NCBI GenBank assembly: GCA_029582155.1
Contig: CM055901.1
Coordinates: forward strand, 42,929,616-42,993,615
Reading direction: 5' to 3'
DNA from: Panopea generosa
Lineage: Eukaryota; Mollusca; Bivalvia; Adapedonta; Hiatellidae
DNA: 64,000 bases
The first letter of the stretch is position 1. Each line of letters opens with the position of its first letter. The notes below the pieces were generated by a model. The model saw only the letters and a list, made by a program, of their open reading frames with translations, ran no database searches and was not told the DNA's origin. Positions 35,001 to 50,000 of the stretch are shown one piece after another. The position numbers and the translations under genes are program-made.

Positions 35001-38000
35001 CGGTGTTTACCTGATACACAGTGTTATATGATATGATTAGCCTCCCTCACAGTAATGTCATTGTCACAAAAAGACGGTGTTTACCTGATACAGTGTCATA
35101 GGATATGATTAGCCTCCCTCACAGTAATGCCATTGTCATATAAAGACGGTGTTTACCTGATACACAGTGTTATAAGATATGATTAGCATCCCTCACAGTA
35201 ATGTCATTGTCACATAAAGACGGTGTTTACCTGATACAATGTCATAAGATATGATTATCCTCCCTCACAGTAATGTCATTGTCACATAAAGACAGTGTTT
35301 ACCTGATACAGTGTTATCAGATATGATTAGCCTCCCTCACAGTAATGTCATTGTCACATAAAGACGGTGTTTACTTGATACAGTGTTATAAGATATGATT
35401 AGCCTCCCTCACAGTAATGTCGTTGTCATATAAAGACGGTGTTTACCTGATACAGTGTTATGAGATATGATTAGCCTCCCTCACAGTAATGCCATTGTCG
35501 TATAAAGACGGCATTTACCTGATACAGTGTTATGAGATATGATTAGCCTCCCTCACAGTAATGTTATTGTCATATAAAGACGGTGTTTACCTGATAGAGT
35601 GTTATAAGATATGATTAGCCTCCCTCACAGTAATTCCATTGTCATATAAAGACGGTGTTTACCTGATATAGTGTTATAAGATATGATAAGCTTCCCTCAC
35701 AGTAATATCATTTTCATATAAAGACGGTGTTTACCTGAAACAGTGTTATAAGATATGATTAGCATCCCTCACAGTAATGCCATTGTCATATAAAGACGGT
35801 GTTTACCTGATAAAGTGTTAAAAGATATGATTAGCCTCCCTCACAGTAATGCCATTGTCATATAAAGACGGTGTTTACCTGATATAGTGTTATAAGATAT
35901 GATTATCGTCCCTCACAGTAATGCCATTGTCGTATAAAGACAGTGTTTACCTGATGCAGTGTTATAAGATATGATTAGCCTCCCTCACGGTAATGCCATT
36001 GTCACATAAAAACGGCTTTTACCAGATACACAGTGTTATAAGATATGATTAGCATCCCTCACAGTAATGTCATTGTCACATAAAGACCGCGTTTACCTGA
36101 TACACAGTGTTATAAGATATGATTAGCCTCCCTCACAGTAATGTCATTGTCATATAAAGACGGTGTTTACATGATACAGTGTTATAAGATATGATTAGCC
36201 TCCCTCACAGTAATTCCATTGTCGTATAAAGACGGTGTTTACCTGATATAGTGTTACAAGATATGATTAGCATCCCTCACAGTAATGCCATTGTCATATA
36301 AAGACGGTGTTTACCTGATATAGTGTTACAAGATATGATTAGCCTCCCTCACAGTAATGCCATTGTCATATTAAGACGGTGTTTACCTGATATAGTGTTA
36401 CAATATATGATTAGCCTCCCTCACAGTAATGCCATTGTCGTATAAAGACGGCATTTACCTGATACAGTGTTATAAGATATGATTAGCCTCCCTCACAGTA
36501 ATGCCATTGTCATATAAAGACGGTGTTTACCTGACAGTAATGCCATTGTCGTATAAAGACGGCATTTACCTGATACACTGTTATAAGATATGATTAGCCT
36601 CCCTCACAGTAATGCCATTGTCATATAAAGACGGTGTTTACCTGATACAGTGTTATAAGATATGATTAGCCTCCCTCGCAGTAATGCCATTGTCATATAA
36701 AGACGGCGTTTACCTGATACAGTGTTATCAGATATGATTAGCCTCCCTCACAGTAATGTCATTGTCACATAAAGACGGTGTTTACCTGATACAGTGTTAT
36801 CAGATATGAGTAGCCTTCCTCACAGTAATGCCATTGTCACATAAAGACGGCGTTTACCTGATACAGTGTTATCAGATATGAGTAGCCTTCCTCACAGTAA
36901 TGCCATTGTCACATAGAGAGAGAGTTTACCAGATACAGTGTTATCAGATATGATTAGCCTCCCTCACAGTAATGTCATTGTCATATAAAGACGGTGTTTA
37001 CCTGATACAGTGTTATGAGATATGATTAGCCTCCCTCACAGTAATGCCATTGTCATATAAAGACGGTGTTTACCTGATACAGTGTTATCAGATATGATAA
37101 GCCTCCCTCACAGTAATGTCATTGTCACATAAAGACGGTGTTTACCTGATACAGTGTTATCAGATATGAGTAGCCTTCCTCACAGTAATGCCATTGTCAC
37201 ATAAAGACGGCGTTTACCTGATACAGTGTTATCAGATATGAGTAGCCTTCCTCACAGTAATGCCATTGTCACATAGAGACAGTGTTTACCTGATACAGTG
37301 TTATCAGATATGATTAGCCTCCCTCACAGTAATGTCATTGTCACATAAAGACGGCGTTTAACTGATACAGTGTTATAAGATATGATTAGCCTCCCTCACA
37401 GTAATGCCATTGTCACATAAAGACGGTGTTTACCTGATACAGTGTTAACAGATATGATTAGCCTCCCTCACAGTAATGTCATTGTCATATAAAGACAGTG
37501 TTTACCTGATACAGTGTTATAAGATATGATTAGCCTCCATCACAGTAATGCCATTGTCATATAAAGACAGTGTTTACCTGATACAGTGTTATCAGATATG
37601 AGTAGCCTTCCTCACAGTAATGCCATTGTCACATAAAGACGGCGTTTACCTGATACACAGTGTTATAAGATATGAGTAGCCTTCCTCACAGTAATGCCAT
37701 TGTCACATAGAGACAGTGTTTACCTGATACAGTGTTATCAGATATGATTAGCCTCCCTCACAGTAATGTCATTGTCACATAAAGACGGTGTTTACCTGAT
37801 ACAGTGTTATCAGATATGATTAGCCTCCCTCACAGTAATGTCATTGTCACATAAAGACGGTGTTTACCTGATACAGTGTTATAAGATATGATTAGCCTCC
37901 CTCACAGTAATGCCATTGTCATATAAAGACAGTGTTTACCTGATACAGTGTTATCAGATATGATTAACCTCCCTCACAGTAATGCCATTCTTGATACAGT

Positions 38001-41000
38001 GTTATCAGATTTGATAAGCCTCCATCACAGTAATATCATTGTCATATAAAGACGGCGTTTACATGATACGGTGTTATAAGATATGATTATCGTCCCTCAC
38101 AGTAATGCCATTGTCATATAAAGACGGTGTTTACCTGATGCAGTGTTATCAGATATGATAAGCCTCCCTCACGGTAATGTCATTGTCATATAAAGACGGT
38201 GTTTACCTGATGCACAGTGTTATAAGATATGATTAGCATCCCTCACAGTAATGCCATTGTCATATAAAGACGGTGTTTACCTGATGCAGTGTTATCAGAT
38301 ATGATAAGCCTCCCTCACGGTAATGTCATTGTCACATAAAAACGGCTTTTACCTGATACATAGTGTTATAAGATATGATTAGCATCCCTCACAGTAATGT
38401 CATTGTCACATAAAGACGGCTTTTACCTGATACACAGTGTTATAAGATATGATTAGCCTCCCTCACAGTAATGCCATTGTCATATAAAGACGGTGTTTAC
38501 CTGATACAGTGTTATAAGATATGATTAGCATCCCTCACAGTAATGCCATTGTCATATAAAGACGGTGTTTACCTGATATAGTGTTATAAGATATGATTAG
38601 CATCCCTCACGGTAATGCCATTGTCATATAAAGACGGTGTTTACCTGATACAGTGTTATAAGATATGATTAGCATCCCTCACGGTAATGCCATTGTCATA
38701 TAAAGACGGTGTTTACCTGAAACAGTGTTATAAGATATGATTAGCATCCCTCACAGTAATGCCATTGTCATATAAAGACGGTGTTTACCTGATATAGTGT
38801 TATAAGATATGATTAGCATTCCTCACAGTAATGCCATTGTCATATAAAGACGGTGATTACCTGATATAGTGTTATCAGATATGATTAGCCTCCCTCACAG
38901 TAATGCCATTGTCATATAAAGAAGGTGTTTACCTGATATAGTGTTACAAGATATGATTAGCCTCACTCACAGTAATGCCATTGTCATATAAAGACGGCAT
39001 TTACCTGATGCAGTGTTATAAGATATGATGAGCCTCCCTCACAGTAATGCCATTGTCATATAAAGACGGTGTTTACCTGATACACAGTGTTATAAGATAT
39101 GATTAGCCTCCCTCACAGTAATGTCATTGTCACATAAAGACGGCGTTTACCTGATACACAGTGTTATAAGATATGATTAGCCTCCCTCACGGTAATGTCA
39201 TTGTCATATAAAGACGGTGTTTACCTGATATAGTGTTATAAGATATGATTAGCATCCCTCACAGTAATGCCATTGTCATATAAAGACGGTGTTTACCTGA
39301 TATAGTGTTATAAGATATGATTAGCCTCTCTCACAGTTATGCCATTGTCATATAAAGACGGTGTTTACCTAGTACAGTGTTATAAGATATGATTAGCCTC
39401 CCTAACAGTAATTCCATTGTCATATAAAGACGGTGTTTACCTGATATAGTGTTATAAGATATGATTAGCCTCCCTCACAGTAATATCATTGTCATATAAA
39501 GACGGTGTTTACCTTAAACAGTGTTATAAGATATGATTAGCCTCCCTCACAGTAATGCCATTGTCGTATAAAGACGGCATTTACCTGATACAGTGTTATA
39601 AGATATGATTAGCCTCCCTCACAGTAATGCCATTGTCGTATAAAGACAGCGTTTACCTGATGCAGTGTTATAAGATATGATTAGCCTCCCACACAGTAAT
39701 GTCATTGTCACATAAAGACGGCTTTTACCAGATACACAGTGTTATAAGATATGATTAACATCCCTCACAGTAGTGTCATTGTCACATAAAGACGGCGTTT
39801 ACCTGATACACAGTGTTATAAGATATGATTAGCCTCCCTCACAGTAATGTCATTGTCATATAAAGACGGTGTTTACCTGATATAGTGTTATAAGATATGA
39901 TTAGCATCCCTCACAGTAATGCCATTGTCATATAAAGACGGTGTTTACCTGATATAGTGTTATAAGATATGATTAGCATCCCTCACAGTAATGCCATTGT
40001 CACATAAAGACAGTGTTTAACTGATATAGTGTTATAAGATATGATTAGCCTCCCTCACAGTAATGTCATTGTCATATAAAGACGGTGTTTACCTAGAACA
40101 GTGTTATAAGATATGATTAGCCTCCCTCACAGTAATTCCATTGTCATATAAAGACGGTGTTTACCTGATACAGTGTTATAAGATATGATTAGCATCCCTC
40201 ACAGTAATGCCATTGTCATATAAAGACGGTGTTTACCTGATATAGTGTTATAAGATATGATTAGCCTCCCTCACAGTAATGTCGTTGTCATATAAAGACG
40301 GTGTTTACCTGATATAGTGTTAAAAGATATGATTAGCCTCCCTCACAGTAATGCCATTGTCATATATAGACGGTGTTTACCTGATATAGTGTTATAAGAT
40401 ATGATTATCGTCCCTCACAGTAATGCCATTGTCGTATAAAGACGGTGTTTACCTGATGCAGTGTTATAAGATATGATTATCCTCCCTCACGGTAATGCCA
40501 TTGTCACATAAAAACGGCTTTTACCTGATACACAGTGTTATAAGATAAGATTAGCATCCCTCACAGTAATGTCATTGTCACATAAAGACCGCGTTTACCT
40601 GATACACAGTGTTATAAGATATGATTAGCCTCCCTCACAGTAATGTCATTGTCATATAAAGACGGTGTTTACATGATACAGTGTTATAAGATATGATTAG
40701 CCTCCCTCACAGTTATATCATTGTCATATAAAAACGGTGTTTACCTGAAACAGTGTTATAAGATTTGATTAGCATCCCTCACAGTAATGCCATTGTCATA
40801 TAAAGACGGTGTTTACCTGATATAGTGTTATAAGATATGATTAGCATCCCTCACAGTAATGCCATTGTCATATAAAGACGGTGTTTACCTGATATAGTGT
40901 TACAAGATATGATTAGCCTCCCTCACAGTAATGCCATTGTCATATAAAGACGGTGTTTACCTGATATAGTGTTACAATATATGATTAGCCTCCCTCACAG

Positions 41001-44000
41001 TAATGCCATTGTCGTATAAAGACGGCATTTACCTGATACAGTGTTATAAGATATGATTAGCCTCCCTCACAGTAATGCCATTGTCATATAAAGACGGTGT
41101 TTACCTGATATAGTGTTATAAGATATAATTAGCCTCCCTCACAGTAATGCCATTGTCATTGTCATATAAAGACGGTGTTTACCTGATATAGTGTTATAAG
41201 ATATGATTAGCCTCCCTCACAGTAATGTCATTGTCACATAAAGACGGCATTTACCTGATACACAGTGTTATAAGATATGATTAGCCTCCCTCACAGTAAT
41301 GTCATTGTCATATAAAGACGGTGTTTACATGATACAGTGTTATAAGATATGATTAGCCTCCCTCACAGTTATATCATTGTCATATAAAGACGGTGTTTAC
41401 CTGAAACAGTGTTATAAGATTTGATTAGCATCCCTCACAGTAATGCCATTGTCATATAAAGACGGTGTTTATCTGATATAGTGTTATAAGATATGATTAG
41501 CATCCCTCACAGTAATGCCATTGTCATATAAAGACGGTGTTTACCTGATATAGTGTTACAAGATATGATTAGCCTTCCTCACAGTAATGCCATTGTCATA
41601 TAAAGACGGTGTTTACCTGATATAGTGTTACAATATATGATTAGCCTCCATCACAGTAATGCCATTGTCGTATAAAGACGGCATTTACCTGATACAGTGT
41701 TATAAGATATGATTAGCCTCCCTCACAGTAATGCCATTGTCATATAAAGACGGTGTTTACCTGATATAGTGTTATAAGATATGATTAGCCTCCCTCACAG
41801 TAATGTCATTGTCATTGTCATATAAAGACGGTGTTTACCTGATATAGTGTTATAAGATATGATTAGCCTCCCTCACAGTAATGTCATTGTCATATAAAGA
41901 CGGCGTTTAACTGATACAGTGTTATGAGATATGATAAGCCTCCCTCACAGTAATGTCATTGTCATATAAAAACAGCGTTTAACTGATACAGTGTTATCAG
42001 ATATGATTAGCCTCCCTCACAGTAATGTCGTTGTCATATAAAGACGATGTTTACCTGATACAGTGTTATAAGATATGATTAGCCTCCCTCACAGTAATGT
42101 CATTGTCACATAAAGACGTTGTTTACCTGATACAGTGTTATAAGATATGATTAGCCTCCCTCACAGTAATATCATTGTCACATAAAGACGTCGTTTACCT
42201 GATACAGTGTAATAATATATGAATAGCCTCCCTCACAGTAATGTCATTGTCATATAAAGACGGCGTTTACCTGATACAGTGTTATGAGATATGATTAGCC
42301 TCCCTCACAGTAACGCCATTGTCATATAAAGACGGCGTTTAACTGATACAGTGTTATCAGATATGATTAGCCTCCCTCACAGTAATGCCATTGTCATATA
42401 AAGACGATGTTTACCTGATACAGTGTTATAAGATATGATTATCCTCCCCCACAGTAATGTCATTGTCATATAAAGACATTGTTTATCTGATACAGTGTTA
42501 TAAGATATGATTAGCCTCCCTCACAGTAATGTCATTGTCATATAAAGACGATGTTTACCTGATACAGTGTTATCAGATATGAGTAGCCTTCCTCACTGTA
42601 ATGCCATTGTCACATAAAGACGGCGTTTACCTGATACAGTGTTATCAGATATGAGTAGCCTTCCTCACAGTAATGCCATTGTCACATAAAGACGGCGTTT
42701 ACCTGATACAGTGTAATCAGATATGATTAGCCTCCCTCACAGTAATGCCATTGTCGTATAAAGACGGCATTTATATCTCATAACTGATACAGTGTCATCA
42801 AATATGATTAGCCTCCCTCACAGTAATGCCATTGTCACATAAAGACAGTGTTAACCTGATACAGTGTTATAAGATATGATTAGCCTCCCTCACAGTAATG
42901 TCATTTTCATATAAAGACATTGTTTATCTGATACAGTGTTATAAGATATGATTAGCCTCCCTCACAGTAATGCCATTGTCATATAAAGACGATGTTTACC
43001 TGATACAGTGTTATAAGATATGATTAGCCTTCCTCACAGTAATGTCATTGTCATATAAAGACGATGTTTACATGATACAGTGTTATAAGATATGTTTAGC
43101 CTCCCTCACAGTAATGTCATTGGCATATAAAGACGGTTTATCTGATACAGTGTTATAAGATATGACTAGTCTCCCTCACAGTAATGCCATTGTCATATAA
43201 AGACAATGTTTATCTGATACAGTGTTATGAGATATCATTAGACTCCCTCACTGTAATGTCATTGTCATATAAAGACGGTGTTTACCTGATACAGTGTTAT
43301 AAGATATGATTAGCCTCCCTCACAGTAATGTCATTGTCATATAAAGACGATGTTTACCTGATACAGTGTTATAAGATATGATAAGCCTCCCTCACAGTAA
43401 TGCCATTGTCATATAAAGACGGTGTTTACCTGATACAGTGTTATAAGATATGATTAGCCTCCCTCACAGTAATGTCATTTTCATATAAAGACATTGTTTA
43501 TCTGATACAGTGTTATAAGATATGATTAGCCTCCCTCCCAGTAATGTCATTTTCATATAAAGACGGTGTTTACCTGATATAGTGTTATAAGATATGATAA
43601 GCCTCCCTCACAGTAATGTCATTGTCATATAAAGACGGTGTTTACCTGATACAGTGTTATAAGATATGATTAGCATCCCTCACAGTAATATCATTGTCAC
43701 ATAAAGACGGTGTTTACCTGATACAGTGTTATAAGATATGAGTAGCCTTCCTCACAGTAATGTCATTGTCATATAAAGACGGCGTTTAACTGATACAGTG
43801 TCATCAAATATGATTAGCCTCCCTCACAGTAATGCCATTGTCACATAAAGACAGTGTTTACCTGATACAGTGTTATAAGATATGATTAGCCTCCCTCACA
43901 GTAATGTCATTTTCATATAAAGACATTGTTTATCTGATACAGTGTTATAAGATATGAGTAGCCTCCCTCACAGTAATGCCATTGTCATATAAAGACGATG

Positions 44001-47000
44001 TTTACCTGATATAGTGTTATAAGACATGATTAGCCTCCCTCACAGTAATGCCATTGTCATATAAAGACGATGTTTACCTGATACAGTGTTATAAGATATG
44101 ATTAGCCTTCCTCACAGTAATGTCATTGTCATATAAAGACGATGTTTACATGATACAGTGTTATAAGATATGATTAGCCTCCCTCACAGTAATGTCATTG
44201 GCATATAAAGACGGTGTTTATCTGATACAGTGTTATAAGATATGACTAGTCTCCCTCACAGTAATGCCATTGTCATATAAAGACGGTGTTTACCTGATAC
44301 AGTGTTATAAGATATGATTAGCCTCCCTCACAGTAATGTCATTGTCATATAAAGACAATGTTTACCTGATACAGTGTTATAAGATATCATTAGACTCCCT
44401 CACTGTAATGTCATTGTCATATAAAGACGGTGTTTACCTGATACAGTGTTATAAGATATAATTAGCCTCCCTCACAGTAATGTCATTGTCATATAAAGAC
44501 GATGTTTACCTGATACAGTGTTATAAGATATCATTAGCCTCCCTCACAGTAATGCCATTGTCATATAAAGACGGTGTTTACCTGAAACAGTGTTATAACA
44601 TATGATTAGCCTCCCTCACAGTAATGTCATTGTCATATAAAGACAATGTTTACCTGATAGAGTGTTATAAGATATTATTAGCCTCCCTCACAGTAATGTC
44701 ATTGTCATATAAAGACGGTGTTTACCTGATACAGTGTTATAAGATATGATTAGACTCCCTCACAGTAATGTCATTGTCATATAAAGACTGTGTTTATCTG
44801 ATACACAGTGTTATAAGATATGATAAGCCTCCCTCACAGTAATGTCATTGTCATATAAAGACGGTGTTTACCTGATACAGTGTTATCAAACATGATTAGC
44901 ATCCCTCACAGTAATGCCATTGTCACATAAAGACGGCGTTTAACTGATACAGTGTTATAAGATATGATTAGCCTCCCTCACAGTAATGTCATTGTCACAT
45001 AAAGGCGGTGTTTACTTGATACAGTGTTATAAGATATGATTAGCCTTCCTCACAGTAATGTCATTGTCACATAAAGACAGTGTTTACCTGATACAGTGTT
45101 ATCTGATATGATTAGCCTCCTTCACAGTTATGTCATTGTCACATAAAGACGGTGTTTACCTGATACAGTGTTATAAGATATGAGTAGCCTTCCTCACAGT
45201 AATGTCATTGTCACATAAAGACAGTGTTTACCTGATACAGTGTTATAAGATATGAGTAGCCTTCCTCACAGTAATTCCATTGTCATATAAAGACGATGTT
45301 TACCTGATACAGCGTTATAGGATATGATTAGCCTCCCTCACAGTAATGTCATTGTCATATAAAGAAGGTGTTTACCTGATATAGTGTTATAAGATATGAT
45401 TAGCCTCCCTCACAGTAATTCCATTGTCACATAAAGACGGTGTTTACCTGATACAGTGTTATAAGATATGATTAGCCTCCCTCACAGTAATTCCATTGTC
45501 ACATAAAGACGGTGTTTACCTGATACAGTGTTATAAGATATGATTAGCCTCTGCCTCACAGTAATTCCATTGTCACATAAAGACGTTGTTTACCTGATAC
45601 AGCGTTATAGGATATGATTAGCCTCCCTCACAGTAATGTCATTGTCATATAAAGACGGTGTTTACCTGATATAGTGTTATAAGATATGATTAGCCTCCCT
45701 CACAGTAATTCCATTTTCACATAAAGACGGTGTTTACCTGATACAGTGTTATAAGATATGATTAGCCTCCCTCACAGTAATTCCATTGTCACATGAAGAC
45801 GTTGTTTACCTGATACAGTGTTATAAGATATGATTAGCCTCCCTCACAGTAATTCCATTTTCACATAAAGACGGTGTTTACCTGATACAGTGTTATAAGA
45901 TATGATTAGCCTCCCTCACAGTAATTCCATTGTCACATGAAGACGTTGTTTACCTGATACAGTGTTATAAGATATGATATGTGCTTGGCGCTCACGCCGC
46001 AGGGGCCGTGGGTTCGAATCTCCAAAGTGGCATAAAATGAATCAGTTTACCATATTTGTCATAGACGACCATTAGTTTGAGAAATGTGATACATTATATA
46101 CGGTCAAAGAGGTTTGCTATTAGTGTGAGAAATGTGATACATTAAATACGGTTAAAGAGATATGCCATTTCACAAAATAGAAACGCAATTACCTTTCTGC
46201 ATACATAATGACGTATTTTGGATTCATGTTTACGCCATGCATATATGTACTATTCAACAAATGGGGCTTAGGGGCATGTTAACAAAATTGCTAATTGTTC
46301 AGTTAAACACAAATTGAAATAAACGAGACATACGTATATTGATCGTGCAATTTGTTTCTTTACAAACACATATCATATAGTTTATCTCATTTAATGACAT
46401 TGTCCAGGTTCATGTCTGTTCATCCAAAATAAAGATACAAACTTTATTACAGAACTGGAATATGTCGTCTGCTGTTGGAATTCTATATTTTTATCTGTTT
46501 ACTAATAACAGCATATGTGACCGTTTCGAAATGCATAAGCATGGTAACAGGTCTGTGTAGAATAGACACTTTGGTGATTTGATACCATCTACTTTAATGA
46601 ATAAATTAACCATTAGTGTTTATCGTAGTGAGGAGGGAAAGTATTGTCCTTATCTCCGACTGACTATTACTTACAGCGTCTCGCTCAAGATTTAGTGTTT
46701 TACTTCAAGTATGAAACAAGTTTTACAACTTGTTATACAAATTACGCCCGAATATTCCTAGGTAGAACCAATACTAGGCAGCGGAAAAAGTATTTTGCTG
46801 AAGAACACCACGCCTTGGAGGAGGATCGAACCCTGTACCCTCCGATCTTGGGTTCGGTGCTCTACCACCGGACCACGCGCGCCACAAAGCGGCCGTCCCT
46901 GACATCACTTCCTCTGTATGCATGCCTTTGATCTAGATTACTTTGAACATTGCTTGTATTTGTACTGTTGTTGTGGGTGCTGTGTCTATTTGTACTGTTG

Positions 47001-50000
47001 TTGTGGGTGCTGTGTCCGTTCAAATTGTTCATCACTAGAAACATGTGCGTGTACTCCTGTTGAATGTGTACGTCCTTATTTATAAATATAAAAAAATAAT
47101 GGCATACGTGAACAAAGGCATTATGAAAAAAAGATGTCAAACACCCACATGGCAAACATCCATACTTTCTCTAAAGAACATCTAGAAACATCTGGAATCG
47201 GCATGTAAATGACATGACCTAAATAGTCAGTTTAAATATAAATTTAAATGTTATGTAGACATTTCAAAATAGTTCCAAGCGAGTAGATATAAATTTCATT
47301 CATTTAATATTCATAACTCGGTTAAACCAGTTCATATACCTATTTAAACCGGAAACATTGCAATGCAAATTGCTTTATATTTATAAATACTGTGTTAAAA
47401 ATATGGCAAGTATATAATAGCGATAATAATTCTTCAGATTGTATAAGAGTAACAAAATGTACTATTTGCAGGTTAACTCAGGAGCCCTTCATTTTTTTAA
47501 ATGAATTCAACGTCATTTCCAACACAATTTGAGTTATGTATTGCATGTCCAGTTTTATTAGTGGAGAAAGACGCAGAATGAATCTAGATCCAGAACCACT
47601 GTCCTTCCGCAAGTAACTGGCAAACTATCTCACATAAATAGCGAGCGGGACTCGGACTAACGACCTTATCGGTGAAAGGTGGGTGGTCCCGAGACGGCGC
47701 CTTATACCCCCAAGGTGGACCCAGGAACACTTAAAAATGCAAAATATTATTTGGTAGGCCTATTATAGAATCAACCTGTACAAATGGTCAAAATAAGTAG
47801 AGAAGGACACTGAGAACCTTTACTCATATTATTCTGATGTCTCCCCCCTTTACTCATATTATTCTGATGTCTCCCCCCTTTACTCATATTTAGTATGATG
47901 TCTTTCTCCTTTACTCATATTCATTATAAGGTCTTCCTCCTTTACCTATATTCATTCTGATGTCTTCCCCCTTTACTCATATTTATGCTGATGTCTTTCT
48001 CTTTTACCTATATTCATTCTGATGTCTTCCCCCTTTACTCATATTTATTATGATGACTTTGACCTTTACTCACATTCATTATAAGGTATTCCTCCTTTCC
48101 CTATATTCATTCTGATGTCTTCCCCCTTTTCTCATATTCATTATAAGGTCTCCCCCCCCCCCCCTTTACTCATATTCATTCTGATGTCTTTCTCCTTTAC
48201 CTATATTCATTATAAGGTCTTCCTCCTTTACTCATATTCATTCTGATGTCTTCCTCCTTTACCTATATTCATTCTGATGTCTTCCCCCTTTACTCATATT
48301 TATTATGATGTCTTTTTTCTTTACTCACATTCATTATAAGGTATTCCTCCTTTACTCATATTCATTCTGATGTCTTTCTCCTTTACTCATATTCATTATA
48401 AGGTTTTCCTCCTTTACTCATATTCATTATAAGGTCTTCCCCCTTTACTCATATTCATTCTGATGTCTTCCCCCTTTACTCATATTCATTATAAGGTCTT
48501 CCCCCTTTACTCATATTCATTATAAGGTCTTCCCCCTTTACTCATATTCATTATAAGGTCTTCCTCCTTTTCCTATATTCATTCTGATGTCTCCCCCCTT
48601 TACTCATATTTAGTATGATGTCTTTCTCATTTACTCATATTCATTATAAGGTCTTCCTCCTTTACCTATATTCATTCTGATGTCTTCCCTCTTTACTCAT
48701 ATTGACCATGATGTATTTCTCCTTTACTCATATTCATTATAAGGTCTTCCTCCTTTACCTATATTCATTCTGATGTCTTCCCCCTTTACTCATATTTATT
48801 ATGATGTCTTTTTCCTTTACTCACATTCATTATAAGGTATTCCTCCTTTACCTATATTCATTCTGATGTCTTCCCCCTTTACTCATATTCATTATAGTTC
48901 TTCCCCCTTTACTCATATTCATTCTGATGTCTTCCCCCTTTACTCATATTCATTATAAGGTCTTTTCCCTTTACTCATATTCATTCTGATGTCTTTCTCC
49001 TTTACTCATATTCATTCTGAGGAGCGATAATATTTCTTCAGATTTTATAAGAGTAACAAAATGTACTGTTTGCAGGTTAACTCAGGAGCTCTTCATTTTT
49101 TTAATGGAATATAACGTCATTTCCAACACAATTTAAGTTATGTATTGCATGTCCAGTTTTATTAGTGGAGAAAGACGCAGAATGAATCTAGATCCAGAAC
49201 CACTGTCCTTCCGCAAGTAACTGGCAAACTATCTCACATAAAGAGCGAGCGGGACTCGAACTAACGACCTTATCGGTGAAAGGTGGGTGGTCCCGAGACG
49301 GCGCCTTATACCACCAAGGTGGACCCAGGAACACTTAAAAATGCAAAACATTATTTGGTAGGCCTATTATAGAATCAACCAGTACAAATGGTCAAAATAA
49401 GTAGAGAAGGACACTGAGAACGACAAATATTTTACTGCCAAACACATACTAGTAGCTCAGGAAATCATCTATAATACATGTACAAAGAATTCCCAAGAAT
49501 AGTCACAAAATTAGAAAAATAATGGATCCCACATTTACAATCCCTACCCACCTTATAGAGTAATATGTACATTATTTGCGTATATGTACGGTTTATTGAG
49601 GGATGTCCGACCCCGGCCCTATTACGGAGTGAATAAATGGATCAGTTTAACAGATTAAAATTAAAATAAGAAGAAAGAAAATTGAAATAGGGTCAAAATT
49701 TCTGACCTTCAACTGAAAAAGTACCCTTAGTAGAATGATAAAAACGGTTTGGAAATATTGCCATGGGGACTAGGTCTAAGTGCACTTTTATAATCCCCAA
49801 ACGAAAGGCAGAATATAGAATATAATAGGCAAAGCAAATACAGCAGACAGTCGACTATATTTAAAATAGAGACCAGACCAGTAGTACAGGTCGCTGTACA
49901 AAAGGGTCATGTGGTTTTACAAAATAAGCTCTCCTCAGAAAGGTAGAACACTATTCTCGACTTTTAATCGTGCTTAAGAAGCTTAAAGGACATAAAATTA

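Noticed and set aside
34306-45978. CRISPR-like array of 72-bp repeats
   Set aside because: Repeats are contiguous with no spacers, in eukaryotic DNA; a satellite.
46644-46931. 95-codon open frame as a gene
   Set aside because: It crosses a reverse-oriented SINE and encodes no known motif.
47822-49020. Hammerhead ribozyme core (CTGATG) in the minisatellite
   Set aside because: The monomer reads CTGATGTC, lacking the CTGANGA core and a matching GAAA arm.
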